Below are positions 47,340 to 59,100 of a stretch of DNA of 64,000 nt, piece by piece. The position numbers and the translations under genes are program-made. Position 1 is the stretch's first letter; each line of letters starts with the position of its first letter. The notes below the pieces were generated by a model. The model ran no database searches. It worked only from the letters and a program-made list of their open reading frames with translations, and was not told where the DNA came from. This DNA is from Pogona vitticeps (taxonomy: Eukaryota; Chordata; Lepidosauria; Squamata; Agamidae). The DNA lies in assembly GCF_051106095.1 (NCBI RefSeq), contig NC_135789.1, positions 19,143,501 to 19,207,500 on the forward strand. The letters run 5' to 3'.

Positions 47340-47885
47340 GCAAGTCTGTCAATGTATTAAAAATGGTGAACCCGTGAAAAGAGAAAGAAGAACTTTGAGA
47401 ATATGGATTAGAAATTATTCCGTAGCAAAGTTATTTAGAGCTTGTATGATAGAGGTAGGGATAATAAAAGTAGCACATCACACATTGGTGAATATGGATT
47501 TTAAGGGTACATGTGATTATAAAGAAGCTAGGAGGTGGAGGTTACGTACAGGAATTTTACAACATATATATTAGAGAAAATGGAGAAAGAACTGATGGAA
47601 ATATGAAGGATAATTCATAAGAGAGGGTAGTAAGGAAAGCCTAATTTGATGCACTATGAAAGAGACCTTTGGGTAGTGTGGGTGGCATATAAATTAAATA
47701 AATAAAATACCTAATTTATTTATTTTTTTAGGATGAAACCAATAAAGGAAGATCTGAAAGACTGGCAAAACATAATTAATAGAATTTGAAGTGGTGATGA
47801 AAAAGCAAGGATTAATAAAAGTACTGGTATTAATATCAGAAACTAGGAGGATTAGGTTTACCAAGGAGAGGGGAACTAGCATCTC
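47340..47885 (+). mobile_element. L1 ORF2 relics
   Basis: A plus frame at 47338-47574 includes HHTLVNMDFKGTCDYKEARR and WRLRTGILQ, resembling the end of the L1 endonuclease (SDH.PV.MDF, then RWRLNTGLL). A later stretch (47.77-47.88 kb) reads like the GGLGLP block downstream of RT, in broken frames. An AAAT-rich join at about 47695-47725 may mark another LINE tail. Badly decayed. Confidence 0.5.
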
Positions 47886-49100
47886 ATGGGGTTTGGAGAC
47901 TCTACCTCTCTTAATGCAGCCTCGATAACATTGGCCTTTTTTGCAGCCACATCACACTACTGGCTCATCTTCGACTTGTAATCTAAGACAATACAAGGTC
48001 CTTCTTGCTCCTAGTATGGCTGAGCCAGGTATCCCCCGTCTTGTAACTGTGTGAAATAGTATGGGAAATCATGGAACCCAGAGACACTCTAGTGTCCAAG
48101 AGGTCAAGGGGTGGAGCAGGAGTCGCCCAGCACCACTACCGTTCACAGAGTGACATCACACAAGGGAAAATCCCAGAAGCTGACTCCCTTTGTTCACCAG
48201 TCCACCGCTTCTCTCCCAAACCCAAGGCAGTGGTCAGGCCTTTTCCTGAAGAGGAAGCTGAGGCAGGAGGTGAGCTGTGTTTGGGGGGACATTTTATTCA
48301 CTGAGATATTTTCTTCCAGGCTTACCTTTGTTCTCCCTGTCTGCATGGGTCTGAAGGGGCGGGGTTTTGGCTTTAAATGAGTCCGAGCAGAAATGCGCAC
48401 CTAATGGCGTGAAAAATTCTTTGATTCTATTTTTTACTCTAATCTGGTAAATAGGAAAGCCAAATAGCCTTGCATACACCTGGGGGGCAGGAAAGTTTTA
48501 GGGGTAGGATCAGACTTTCTCTCTTTTTTTAATTCACTGACCAATCAGTCGAGGTGGAGAGTGCAGGATCTGTTGCACTTGTAACACCTGTGGCACACTT
48601 GTTTTCTTGCCAATGAGGTGCCTGGGTAGAAATGCTGTAAGTGCTAGTTGGTGGTCCTCTTGGAAGACAAGGTCCGGCAGCTGGAGGTCTGTGTTCTAAT
48701 CTGCACACTATTAGGGAGCAGGCTCAGTAGGTGGGGCTCATCAGGAAGGCAGCCCATCTAGGAAAAGGAAAACTCTGATTTCAAACCTCCACTGCCTTGT
48801 GGCTATATCCACTGATGGAAAAGGCTTCCGAAATTAACCTTGAGGCAAAATCCGGAGTTGGAGTCCTGGAGGCAGTTCATTTTCTGGCAACTCCTGCAAC
48901 GTCGCTGGAATCAGATGTATTGGCTCTTGCCTTTCCACTGGACTATTTCAGTGACGTGGAGAGGGGGGATTTGCTGCTTGGGTAATAGCCTATTCTCCAT
49001 ATTATTTTACCCAGGCTTCATGCTCTGGAGAGGACACTCCAGCTTTGCATACACCGTTGAAACAATACGGGAAGTAGCAGTTACCGGTTATAAGTTTTTG
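47886..49100. other. Unassigned intergenic DNA
   Basis: Two modest frames (48071-48304 and 48797-48985) have no recognisable domains. Part of 48.8-49.1 kb may be the 5' UTR of the LINE that follows. Confidence 0.4.
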
Positions 49101-52042
49101 CTCGATTGGCGTAGAGCATGACGCCAGGGCCTACTTCTGACATTGGGAGAGGTCATTGCACCTCAATAGGCAGCTACTGCCCGCCTTAAGCTGGGCAGTC
49201 CCCAGCCAGTAAGATGCTACTTTGCCACGGTCTGTTAACCTCATGGGGTGCATAGGGTTTAGGGTGAAAGCCGACAAGCAGATTGATAACCATTCACAAT
49301 GCAACAATCATAAGAAAACTTCTGCCCTAAAGTTTTCACCTGGAATGTTCGGACAATGACCCCTGGCTTTTCTGATGACCTGCAGGAAATAGATGATGTG
49401 CGCAAGACAGCTGTCATCGACATGGAACTGAGTTAAATTGCAGATGGACATTGTTGCCCTGCAAGAGACAAAATTGCCAGACATGGGATCTGTCAAAGAA
49501 AAGAACTTCTCATTCTTCTGGTAGGGAAAACCATTAAATGAGACCAGGGAACATGGTGTTGGCTTTGCAGTCAGAAATACTCTGCTGAGATCCATTGTTC
49601 CACCTACTGTGGGGAGTGAAAGAATCCTGTCTCTGCAGCTCCACTCATCAGTGGGACCGGTTACCCTCATCAGTGTATATGCACCAACACTGTCATCCAC
49701 AACAGAAGTCAAAGACTAATTCTATGACGATTTGGCAGGTACTATCAAAAAAAAAACCCCAGAGAGAGAGCCACTGTTAATTCTTGTAGACTTTAATGCT
49801 AGAGTCGGTGCTGATCACAATTCTTGGCCCACTTGTCTAGGCCGTTTTGGCATTGGGAAGATGAACGAAAAAGGGCCAAGCTTGCTGGAGTTTTGCTGTT
49901 ATTATGGTCTTTGTGTCAGCAACACATTCTTTAATACGAAGCTTCAACATAGAGTTTCCTGGAGACATCCAAGATCCAAGCATTGGCATCAGCTCGATTT
50001 GATCCTCACTAGACATTCTAGCCTTCCTCATATTACAATCACATGCAGTTACCAGAGTGGTGACTGTAATACTGATCACTCCCTGGTGTGTAGTAGAGTA
50101 AAACTGCAAAGAGATTGTATCACATGAAAAATGAAGGAAGATCATGTATTGACATCAGCAAGATTCATGATCAAAGAAAAGTGGAAGAATTTGCCGAAGC
50201 GCTTGAGGAAACCCTTCCAGGCCTGGCTGATGCAAATGCACCTAAACAATTAGAACATTTTAAGAACACCGCCTTGTCCACATTTGGCAAGAAGGTAAAA
50301 AAGACAGCAGGCTGGTTCAAAGCCCATTCAGAGGAGTTTATGTCAGCCATCGAAGATAAGTGAACAACTCTAGCAGCATACAAAGCCTGCCGTAGTGAGT
50401 ACAACTCGGCAGGCTCTTCAACTTGCTCGCAGTAAAGTCCAAGAGGCTGCCAGGAGATGTTCCAACGATTATTGGCTTCAGCTCTGCTCTCAGATACAGA
50501 TAGCAGTGGACACAGGTAACATCAAGGGAATGTATGACGGTATCAAGCAGGCTTTAAGTCCAATACAGAAGAAGTCTGCTCCCTTGAAGGCTGTTACAGG
50601 CATGATCATCCAGGACCGAGCACAGCCAATGGAATGCTGGGTGCAGCACTACTCTGAGCTATATTCCAGAGAGAATGTAGTAACCGAAGAGGCACTAAAT
50701 AACATTGAGTGCCTGCCTGTCTTGGAAGAGTTGGACAGCAAACCAACTTCAGCAGAAATAAAAGTGGCCTTGGATTCCCTTGCCTCCAGCAAAGCACCTG
50801 AGAAGCATAATATCCCTAATGAAGAAATGAAGGGCACTGTAGTTTTTGATGGCTCAACATCAGATCCCTTTGACACCTGAAGCAGAGTGAAACAGGACTG
50901 TGTCCTTGCACCGATCCTGTTTGGGATATTTTTTGCTGTCATGCTGAAGCATGCCTTTGGAACGGCAACAGAAGGTGTCTACCTCCGGACTAGATCAGAC
51001 AGAAAGCTCTTTAATCTCTCTAGACTAAGAGCAAGGACCAAAGTCCAACTGAAATGCATACGGGACTTCCTCTTCGCAGATGATACAGCCATTGTTGCCC
51101 ACTCTGCTGAAGACTTCCAACAACTCATGAAACGTTTTAGCAAGGCCTGCCAAGACTTTGGACTAACAATCAGCCTGAAGAAAACGCAAGTCATGGGCCA
51201 GGGCGTGGACTCATCTCCCTCTATCTCCACACAAGAATTGGAATTTGTTCATGATGTTGTATACCTTGGCTCAACAATCTCTGACACTCTCTCCCTAGAT
51301 GTCGAGCTGGATAAACGCACTGGCAGAGCTACCATGTTCTCTAGACTCACAGAGAGACTATGGCTTAATAAGAAGCTGACAGCATATACCATGATCCAGG
51401 TCTATAGTGCCTGTGACCTGGGTACACTCCTCTACTGCAGTGAGTCCTGAACCCTTTATGCATGGCAGGAGAGGAAGCAGAACACGTTCCATATGTGTTG
51501 TCTTTGGCACATTTTTGGTATCACCTGGCAGGACAAAGTTCTAAATAGAGTAGTCCTAGAACAAGCTGGAATTTTTAGCATGTATGCATTACTGAAACAG
51601 CAACGTCTACTTTGGTTCGGGCATGTTGTGAGAATGGTTGATGGTTGGGTTCCAAAGGATCTTCTGTACGGAGAATTAGTGAAGGGAAATTGCCCTGGGG
51701 GAGACCGCATCTGTGATACAAGGATATCTGCAAGCGGGATCTGAAGGCCTTAGGAATGGACCTCAACAGATGGGAATCTTGACATCTGAGCATTCAGCCT
51801 GGAGGCAGGCGGTGCATCACGGCCTCTCCCAATTTGAAGAGACCCTTGTCCACCAGGCCGAGGCAAAGAGGCCATCCCGAAACCAGCAAAATCAAAGAGC
51901 TGGACAGGGAACAGACTGTGTTTGTCTTCAGTGTGGAAGGGATGGTCACTTTCGAATTGGCCTTCTCAGCCAAACTAGATGCTGTTCCAAGCCCTCCATA
52001 CAGAGCATGTTACCATAGTCTCTCGAGACTGAAGGATGCCTA
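49101..52042 (+). mobile_element. APE-type LINE with C2H2-like C-terminus, near full length but internally deleted
   Basis: A long non-LTR element of a family widespread in vertebrates (RTE- or I-like; clade not fixed by eye). Order: leader, endonuclease 49.33-50.13 kb, linker to 50.8 kb, RT palm 50.88-51.15 kb, thumb and C-terminal region to 51.7 kb, and a final Cys/His motif at 51.93-51.99 kb. The 3' end is ctctcgagactgaaggatgc followed by ctaa. The same 3' end recurs inverted at 58628-58919. Multiple stops and frame changes show that it is dead. Confidence 0.85.
49330..51975 (+). pseudogene. LINE ORF2 (endonuclease-reverse transcriptase), disrupted
   Basis: The endonuclease has NVRTMTPGFSDDLQEIDD, MDIVALQETKLPD, PVTLISVYAPT, LLILVDFNARVGADH, VSWRHPRSKHWHQLDLIL and a terminal DCNTDHSLV. 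The central linker includes KVQEAARRCSNDYWLQL. RT begins with LASSKAPEKHNIPNEEMKGT, where the text jumps from the first RT motif straight to the segment before VKQDCVLAPILFGIFF. This implies that roughly 130 codons of the RT fingers and palm are missing at about 50823. The catalytic FADDTAIVAHSAED is kept. The C-terminal part has VVYLGSTISDTLSLD, RQ-type RLLWFGHVVRM and DLLYGEL. The last motif is CLQCGRDGHFRIGL. Stops at about 49.43, 49.72, 50.13, 50.36, 50.88 and 51.45 kb were noted. Confidence 0.85.
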
Positions 52043-52838
52043 ATCTAGGTCAGGGCTGTTTTTCAACAAGTGTGAATGGCAGGGAGCAGAAGAGGGGGTG
52101 TCCTGTGTAGACCATCCTCACTCCTCCCAGTCCTGCTGTCAGTCCCGGCTGCCCTTTCCTATGGGAAACTTGGCACCTTTTTCTCCTGTTGGCAACAGAA
52201 GCGCAACATTGTGCAGCAATACTGGACCATTTTTTTGAATTGTGGCTACAGAAGCACAATATCCCACATTTATACTGTCAGGTTATATAAAATAAGCCAA
52301 ATAAAACAGAACCTGAATTTTACAGCCATGAACACTCGGCACAGAGATCACATATAAAGTGTCAGCAGGTGTGCCCGGCAAGGACACTGGAATACACATT
52401 TTAAGAGTGAAGATGATGTTACGTTTCTGACAACCGATTGGACAGTGGGATAGTCTATATGGACACTGGGCAATGATTTCTTTCTCTTGGCTAATGCAGA
52501 GGGTTGTGGACTGTTATGCTGTTGCTGCTGTATATAAATGTCAATAGACTTAGTTGCTAGAAGTCTAGTGTCTCTGCCTGATTTCTTTTGACTGCTGGGA
52601 CTACAGCAAGGAGCTTCGGCAACAAGCGCTGCTAAAAAAAACCTGCCCCACTCTGACATAACCACTACGTAGGTTGATGAAGAGTTCTGGAGGACTCCAA
52701 AGCTTGCACACCAGGTTGGAATTTCAGTTGGCCCTAATGAAGGAAAGCTCATCCACCCGACCACCAACCCCCGTGTGCACGGAACAGACCTCCCCAGCCT
52801 TTGCTTTTTTATTCATGTTCTTCCCAACCACACCGGGG
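52043..52838. other. Unassigned intergenic DNA
   Basis: No recognised gene or element was found. The short frames on both strands lack motifs. Confidence 0.4.
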
Positions 52839-54030
52839 TAAAGATCACTTGGAATTTAAAAGATGTATTTAAAATAAATTTGGATAGGTTAAGGAACGAG
52901 ATAAGTAAAAAGATAAAGGAATATAAAACATTAAACATTTTGTGATTTGGCAGAAGTGCATTATTTAAAACGAAATAGATCCTTAAATTGTATTTCCTAT
53001 ATTGGATGCTACCAATAAAGATTTCAGGTAAGTAGTTAAAAGAATGGCGAGTGATGATTAATACACATTGCAATAATAGTAAGAAAGTTACGTAAGAAAT
53101 TTTGGTAGATATTACAAAAAGATCATCAGACAACTAATATTAAATATTATTATATAGCACATCAATTGAGATATATTTCAGATATTATAACCAACAATAA
53201 GGATTTAATATGAAAAGAATTAGAAATGCATGGAAGAGAGGGAATTTTGGATAACTTTTTTTCAAACAAAACACTGGGGAAGAGGTTAAGAAAATTGATA
53301 AACCTGTTCTAAAAAAATACTGCTTTTTCCATTTATAAGACATTTTTGTTTACAAGACCCACACAGACTCTTTTCTAACCCAAAAATTAAGAAAACTTAG
53401 TTTTGAGTATTTAGCCTCTGGGCTCAGTATGTTTGGACATTAGGAGTCCCTGTTGTATCTGAGCCTACAGTCTCCACCACCAATGAGTTTGTACAGCATC
53501 AGCTGATGTCAGATCCATAAGACTCATGATTGGAGCAAGCTAAGTCTCCTGACTGTAGGAAGCTAAGCCTCGTGATTAAAGGAAGTCTGTTTACAGAGGC
53601 AACATATGGGCCCTTTTTTGTTCTCTCCGTGCTCCCAGCTTACTTCCGTGTAAAAGAAGCATCTCAATTTTTAGTGTAATGATTTTAGGAAAAAGCATCT
53701 TATACTTAGAACAATACGGCATGTTAGGAAGTTGGTAATGTTACAGGGGAGTATTAAGTCCACCAATCTCCCCTCTGACCAAAGTGGTTGAAAAATTTTC
53801 CAGAAAATCTTAAATGGGTTTATAAAAATTGGATGAAACAGATACAAGATAGCAAGCACTTAGGAAAGATAGTGGGAGAAGAGGGGTTTCATGAGTAAAC
53901 ATAGTTCAATTAGAAAAATAGGCAAAATAATAGAAAAGGAAGGAAAAGGTAGAGAAATTAGGAAATTTTAGGAAACTATTGAAAAAGGACTGCAGTTAGA
54001 AGCAATGAAAACAGAAAGGGGATCGTAGAT
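52839..54030 (+). mobile_element. Decayed L1 ORF2 C-terminal region, split by a MITE
   Basis: Plus-strand reading gives ITWNLKDVFKINLDRLRNEI, FLYWMLPIKISGK and LRYISDIITNN-type strings, which fit the L1 ORF2 segment after the RT domain, with many stops. The similarity resumes after the insertion at about 53320-53722. The stretch 53.88-54.03 kb is purine-rich, as in L1 3' parts. Low coding quality limits confidence. Confidence 0.5.
53320..53722. mobile_element. MITE with tactgctttttccatttataagac-type terminus
   Basis: The left end (ctttttccatttataagaca) and the inverted right end (tgccgtattgttctaagtat) resemble the terminal motif of the element at 33543-34152. It interrupts the L1 relic. The ends are imperfect, so the limits are approximate. 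Confidence 0.5.
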
Positions 54031-54950
54031 TAAATAACTTGCATCTTAGTTTATTTTCCTTCTATCATTTCCCCCCCCTCAATAAGGAAGAGGTCCATCG
54101 GATTCTATATTCTCTGTCTCCATGCATCTTTCACCTCTTCATCTGACACTGGGATTCAAAATGTAAACACTTTCCCTCAATGTCCTCTCCTTATGACCAA
54201 AGATCATCACCCACAAACTATATTTCAATGAGGTTTCTGCAACAAATTCAATAGGTTTTGGGGAAATGATGGATAAAGATCTTGGCAAAATTTATTTTAA
54301 AAAACTGTCAGATCCTCGGGGGAAGAAATCCTCCACCCACATTTATGTATGTATGCATGTATGTATATGTGTGTATGCACTCCATCTACCACTTGCTTAA
54401 AGCAAGTGGTACCTTCTCTAAAATCCATGCCTGGGTCCTGATAAATGCACAAACACCCTCACCCGCCCCCTGCAACCTTCCCACCTCTTGTTTCTTTCCA
54501 GAGGCGGTGCAAACCTTCCCTCTTCTCTGTGAGAACTTCCCTGCAGGAGCCCTTCTTGAGGAAGAGACTGCACGCCTTCCTCCTCCTTGGCTCTCCAGCT
54601 TTCCCTTCCCTTCCTTTCAAGGGCAGCTGAGGCTCAGCGCCTGGCCAGGGGAACCCTGCCTTGGTCATCACAGTAAGAAACCAAAGAGATACAGGAAGGT
54701 TAGCGGGTGTTCTGCTAGGATAGCATCAATCCTGCAAAAACAATTCTCAGAACTTGGAAAAGGTCATCAAGGATCACTTTCCCTCTCAAAGTGGGAGAAA
54801 CGGCATCTTTTGGGATATTAATCCCCTTAATTCTGCAGCAGAAACTTATGGTGGAGAATTAAGACGATGTGTTTCTCTCCAGCTTCAGCAACTATTATCT
54901 TTTAAAGAGGTGCCTGAGATGTCACATGGAAGGAGAATGGATGCTCCCCA

Positions 54951-54951
<1 letters not shown>
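54031..54951. other. Unassigned DNA with an (ATGT)n run
   Basis: A short ATGT microsatellite lies at 54342-54376. No gene is supported, although a splice-like window occurs at 54502-54672 (see rejected items). Confidence 0.45.
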
Positions 54952-54989
<38 letters not shown>

Positions 54990-54990
54990 T
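54952..54990. repeat. (AATC)n microsatellite
   Basis: About nine tandem AATC units. They give rise to a spurious NQSINQS-type peptide. Confidence 0.95.
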
Positions 54991-55289
54991 CAGTCAACTG
55001 AAACTGACCTAAAAGACTCCATGGATGGAAAAAAAGTCTCCTCTTGCAGAGAAGCGAGAAGGGAGCTCTCTTCCATCTTTCCCTCTCCAACAATCCCCAC
55101 ATGCAGGAGTGAATTCTTCACTTCACCGTCTTGGATCCCAAAAGAGGAAAGGAGAAATCCAGGGGAGGCCCCATGCTTGGCTGTCAAGGGTTGGAATCTC
55201 ACCGACAGCACCTGCTCTTGGTGACCACAGGGTTGAGCCAAACAGGACTGGGAAACAAAAGAAAAACACTCTGCACATGTTCAGAGAGG

Positions 55290-55400
55290 CACTGCTGTAG
55301 ACAGTAAAACTGGGGCTCACACAACCTGGGTTCGAACACCCACTCAGCCAGGGAACTCACAGTGTGTGCTTGCTTTCACAAAGCAGAGGCCTCCAGAATT
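55290..55400 (+). mobile_element. tRNA-like SINE fragment
   Basis: It contains acaacctgggttcgaacacc (B box ggttcgaac) followed by cactcagccagggaactcac. The same arrangement occurs inverted at about 59915-60000. Head and tail are short. Confidence 0.55.
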
Positions 55401-56115
55401 GGGTGACAGAAGGAAGTTGACAGAAGAGACTCAAACTGAACCTCAGAATACAGGGATTTCACACCCACTCAGTACTTTGCACTGTCACGCCCATCTCGGT
55501 GGCCTCTCTTGCCCTCACCAGGTACCATGGAAGAGCTGATAGAAGGCATCCTCCAAATGCTCCCGATGCTTCCTGCGATTGGGCTAAAATTCTCTGAAAT
55601 ACTGATGTAAGCTTTACAACATGTCACATCCTGCTAATCATAGGGTTATTGTTTAATAAATAAACAAGCAGTGTCACATCTGATCTCAAAGAATGAAAGA
55701 GATCTCACCTGCTATTCAAGTTTTAGGGGGGCTTTGCAGTTTGATTCTTGTCTTTTCGTCCAGAGAAAAGCAGGAGAGCATCAGCTGAGTCTCGCCCTAC
55801 CCTTGGGAGAAAAGAAAAAAACAAATCATTCTGGAGGCTTCTTGGATGGACAAAGGCAAAAGCTTTCCCTAAGCATAGAAGCTTTTGTCTTTTTGACAAT
55901 CTGGAGAATTCAATTCTTTTAAAAGAAATCTCCAGATTATGAATGTTGGGAGGGGGGGATGGTGTGCTTCTACACCCACAATTCCAAAAGCCAGGAAATA
56001 GCCCAAAACTGCCGCACAATCCCTTGCCTGCCTTGCCAGCAGGAAAAAGGAGGCCAAGCCTGACAGAGCAAAGGGTGGCGGAAGGCTGGCCACACCAAAG
56101 GCAGACGTCCAGAGG
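55401..56115. other. Unassigned intergenic DNA
   Basis: Nothing was recognised. Several overlapping short frames on both strands show no motif. Confidence 0.4.
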
Positions 56116-56123
56116 GTCTACAG

Positions 56124-56260
56124 CAGGGGTTCCCCAATCTCGGGCCTCCAGCTGTTCTTTGACTTCTGCTCCCAGAAATCCTGGCCAGCAGAGTTGGTGG
56201 GGAAGGCTTCTGGGAGTTGTAGTCCAAGAAAGTCTGGACGCCCGAGGTTGCAGACCCCTG
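56124..56260. mobile_element. hAT-type palindromic MITE, copy 3
   Basis: The inverted ends caggggttccccaatctcgg and ccgaggttgcagacccctg are flanked by the 8-bp duplication gtctacag / gtctgcag (56116-56123 and 56261-56268). It is the same family as 27484-27619. Confidence 0.92.
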
Positions 56261-56899
56261 GTCTGCAGGAGACCCCCTTCTGCTCTTTACCCTTCACAGC
56301 CCTGGCCATGGCTTTGTGTCTGGGGGAGGAGTGGTCACTTGACGAAAAAGGGAGTCAGCTTCTGGGATAGTCTGTCCTGTGGTGTCACTCTGTGAACGGC
56401 AGTGGTGAATGAATGAATGAATTGTAAACTAATTAACACTCTAATCTGAATTTCCTGCCTCTAAGAAGGTCTCTTCCTGGAAACCAGGAGGAGATTCAGA
56501 CAATTTCCTGATAATATTTTCTTTAACTCAAAATCATCTTCAGCAAACCTCACACGAGACTTCACCCGCCACACCTTTCCCAGTATAGGAAATGGGCAGC
56601 CCCTCTTCCCCAGGGGCTCTCCTGCCCCCATTGCTCTGGGTGAGAAGAGCGCTGGGGTGGTGGGTTTGTGGGTCAGGATTCAGGTCAGGGTCTGGTTTTT
56701 CAGCCGGGAACTTTCCTCCCTTCCAGGGGCATCATCAGCCACCTTGGCTGCTAGATGGGTGGTACAGAAATAAAATATCATCAACAACAACCACTTCCCT
56801 CCCTCCCAGCCAACCCCCTCTCTTCTCCCACCCAAAGCCCCATTTCTCTGGGCCCCCTCCTATCCCCCCTACACCCAACCCTTTGCAGCCCCCTCCTCT

Positions 56900-57286
56900 T
56901 CCTCCTCGCCACCCAAAAGCCCCCCCCTTTCCCACGTGGGGCTTTCCGGGGGGGGGGGTTTAAGCTCAGACTTCGGCTGGAGAAGGTCCTGGGGGGGGGG
57001 AGAAACAACCACAACAGGGGAGGGAGAGGCGCGCCTGAGGGGACTCACCGAGAAAAACCCACAAAGACACACACACACACAAAGAAGCCCCGCGGAAGAT
57101 TCCGCCCCCCCCCAGGAGGAGACGAGGAATGGAAAGGCTCCTCCTGAGGAGTTTGGGGGGCCGGGAGGATATTTTTTATACCCTTTGGGGGGAGTCTCTT
57201 TGTAGGGAGCCCCCCCTCATCACCCACCTCTGCCTGCATCCTCGCGAGGAAAAGGAGGGAGTGGCACAGCCCCCACTTCCGGTTCC

Positions 57287-57332
<46 letters not shown>

Positions 57333-57835
57333 CGGAAGCAGGACCTCCTCTTCCACTTTCGTAGTTCTACGGTCTCCCCTGTCTCTTTGAACATCTCCCG
57401 TCCTGATTCATCAATAAAGCCAAGACAGAGAGAGTGGGTGGTGGTTGCGGGGTTTTGGGGGGGTGTCATTCGGGAGAGAAGCGGGGAGAGGATTGGGGGC
57501 GCGCGGGGGGGGGAGCTGTGCGTTTTCTTCCACACAGACGCACACACAGCCTTTCCCGCCTTCCAGGCCAGGAGCGACGCCTGCCAAGGGGCAATGATCC
57601 GCGTCCCCCCCCCCCCCCGGCGGTTCTCTGAAAGGAGGCGGGGGGGGTGCGGGGAAACAAGGGCGGCCTCGCTCCCCGGCTCTCCGGGAGACCTCTCCGG
57701 ACCCAGAAGGGCCCTCCCGGTGGAAAGCGGTTCCCGGGCAGCCGCCAGAGGAAGGAGAGAGAGAGAGAGGAAATGGAGACTAACCTCACTCACGTTCCTC
57801 AGTGAAACTCACGCCACAACATTCCCTGACCTTTA
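56900..57835. promoter_or_regulatory. CpG-rich island, candidate promoter
   Basis: CpG is frequent here (I counted about 37 in 57241-57840), against a background where it is scarce. Overall GC is high and there are long G and C runs. Two ETS-type motifs, cacttccggttccgg at about 57274 and gccggaagc at about 57330, flank a (GA)n run at 57289-57328. It lies about 10.5 kb upstream of the minus-strand zinc-finger exon with no competing gene between, so it could be that gene's promoter. It could also serve a gene beyond the window. The overlapping frames of up to 235 codons are composition artefacts or 5' UTR. Confidence 0.6.
57289..57328. repeat. (GA)n microsatellite in the CpG island
   Basis: A run of about 20 GA units between two ETS-like motifs. 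Confidence 0.95.
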
Positions 57836-58089
57836 AAGACAACCACAATTCACTCCGCAATTCGCGACAAAAACTAAAAAATAAATAAACGGATCCTTCG
57901 AAGAGCAACGTGTCATGTCACATCAATTACAAAACAAATGATTTGTATGGCATTTTTATCCACAAAAGCTTGTACGTTGTATGGCTTTTTTTAAAAAAAT
58001 TGATGGTCTCTAAAGGTTTTGTCTGTTGCCTAATCTTGCTGCTCAAATCCCATATCTGAACCTTGAAGAAAAGACAGAAGAATTTAGGA
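57836..58089. other. Unassigned DNA
   Basis: AT-rich sequence right of the island. Nothing was recognised. Confidence 0.4.
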
Positions 58090-58345
58090 AGACCCCTTGT
58101 GGGGTCCTTTCTATCCATTTGATCCATCCCCTGCATACTTTTATATATCTGAATCATGTCAGGCACCTTTTCTCTAAAGAGCCTCAAACGCTGTCCGCTT
58201 TCCTCATCAAGGAGGTGCCCCAGCCCAGTCCTCCTCTTGCTCGCTCTCTTCTGCCCCCTCTCCAGCTCCACTCGGTCTTTTTTGAGGTATGGCAACCAGA
58301 CCTGTACACCCTACGCCTTGTCCTCCTGGGTCTTCCGTTTTGATG
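58090..58345 (-). mobile_element. CR1-like LINE ORF2 C-terminal fragment
   Basis: The minus strand reads LPYLKKDRVELERGQKRASK, then GLGHLLDEESGQRLRLF, DMIQIYKSMQGMDQMDRKDP. This corresponds to the C-terminal CR1 or related LINE sequence W.P.YKKDI..LERVQ.RATK, then L.Y..RL..L, DMI..YK...G.D.VD. No upstream RT is present. Confidence 0.65.
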
Positions 58346-58627
58346 CTCTTTCTCCTCCGGCGCCTTTGTTGATCCGAAGCTCCCGCTCAAGACTTCCAAT
58401 GACGGACATAGACTTCGTCTTCCCTTTATAGCTCGAAGTGGAGCTCCTCTCCCTGTTCCGGTTCTCTCAAGGTTTCTTACCACAGTGCTAACCATTGACA
58501 TGTGTTGCGTGTGTACACCGTGTTACACTGAGGCACAAAGACAAACATTTGCAGATCCCCACAACTGAGGCACCTCTTCCCTTCCTCATCCCTTTGATCC
58601 TTTTGCTTTGATCTGTTTATCTATTTA
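58346..58627. other. Unassigned DNA
   Basis: Nothing was recognised between the CR1-like fragment and the LINE 3' end. Confidence 0.4.
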
Positions 58628-58919
58628 GGTTAGGCATCCTTCAGTCTCGAGAGACTATGGTAACGTGCTCTGTATGGAGGACTTGGAACAGCATCTAGTG
58701 TGCCTGAGAAGGCCAATTCGAGAGTGACAATCCCTTCCACACTGAAGACAAATCCAATCTGTCCCCCGTCCAGCTCTCTTATTTTGCTGCTTTCGGGATG
58801 GCCTCTCAGCCTCGGCCTGCTGGACAAAGGTCTCTTCAAATTGGAAGAGGCCGTGATACATCGCCTGCCTCCAGGCTGAGTGCTCAGATGTCAGGGTTTC
58901 CCATCTGTTGAGGTCCATT
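58628..58919 (-). mobile_element. 3' end of the 49-52 kb LINE family
   Basis: The minus strand matches 51760-52042 closely: ggaggcaggcgatgtatcac, then gaggccatcccgaaagcagc, and the end ctcgagactgaaggatgcct. It encodes the intact C-terminal motif CLQCGRDCHSRIGLLRHTRC, a Cys2His-Cys-type finger. It is cleanly 5' truncated. Confidence 0.93.
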
Positions 58920-58934
58920 TTCAGTTTGTTTGTC

Positions 58935-59100
58935 TATTATTTGTTTGTCTATTATTTATTTAGCTTTTATACCACCCACCTAGACAGATCTATTCTGCGC
59001 GGTTTACAGTCCCAAAAAAGGCAATACAATTAAAATCATCAATAAAAAGACTGAAACAAGCCAAAAACCAGAAGAAGAAAAATAAGTAGTTGCAGGAGGG
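58935..59100 (-). mobile_element. LINE 3' terminus fragment
   Basis: The minus strand reads ttttattgatgattttaatt, gtaaaccgcgcagaatag and aggtgggtggtataaaagct, then AAT repeats. This is the usual 3' end of CR1/L3-type elements in squamates. Confidence 0.6.

Noticed and set aside
48071-48304. A zinc-finger-gene exon ending at a gtgagc splice site near 48274
   Set aside because: It is on the strand opposite the zinc-finger array and has no KRAB or SCAN residues, so I could not support it.
54502-54672. A possible plus-strand exon between tttctttccag and cacagtaaga
   Set aside because: The splice-like ends fit, but the peptide has no recognisable domain, no partner exon was found, and such pairs arise by chance.
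54951-55224. An INQSINQS-containing frame as a gene
   Set aside because: It is a microsatellite-derived peptide, and the flanking residues show no family resemblance.
57129-57836. 235- and 205-codon frames on opposite strands in the CpG island
   Set aside because: High GC removes stop codons by chance, the peptides are low complexity around a GA repeat, and no motif is visible. They could at most be untranslated first-exon sequence.
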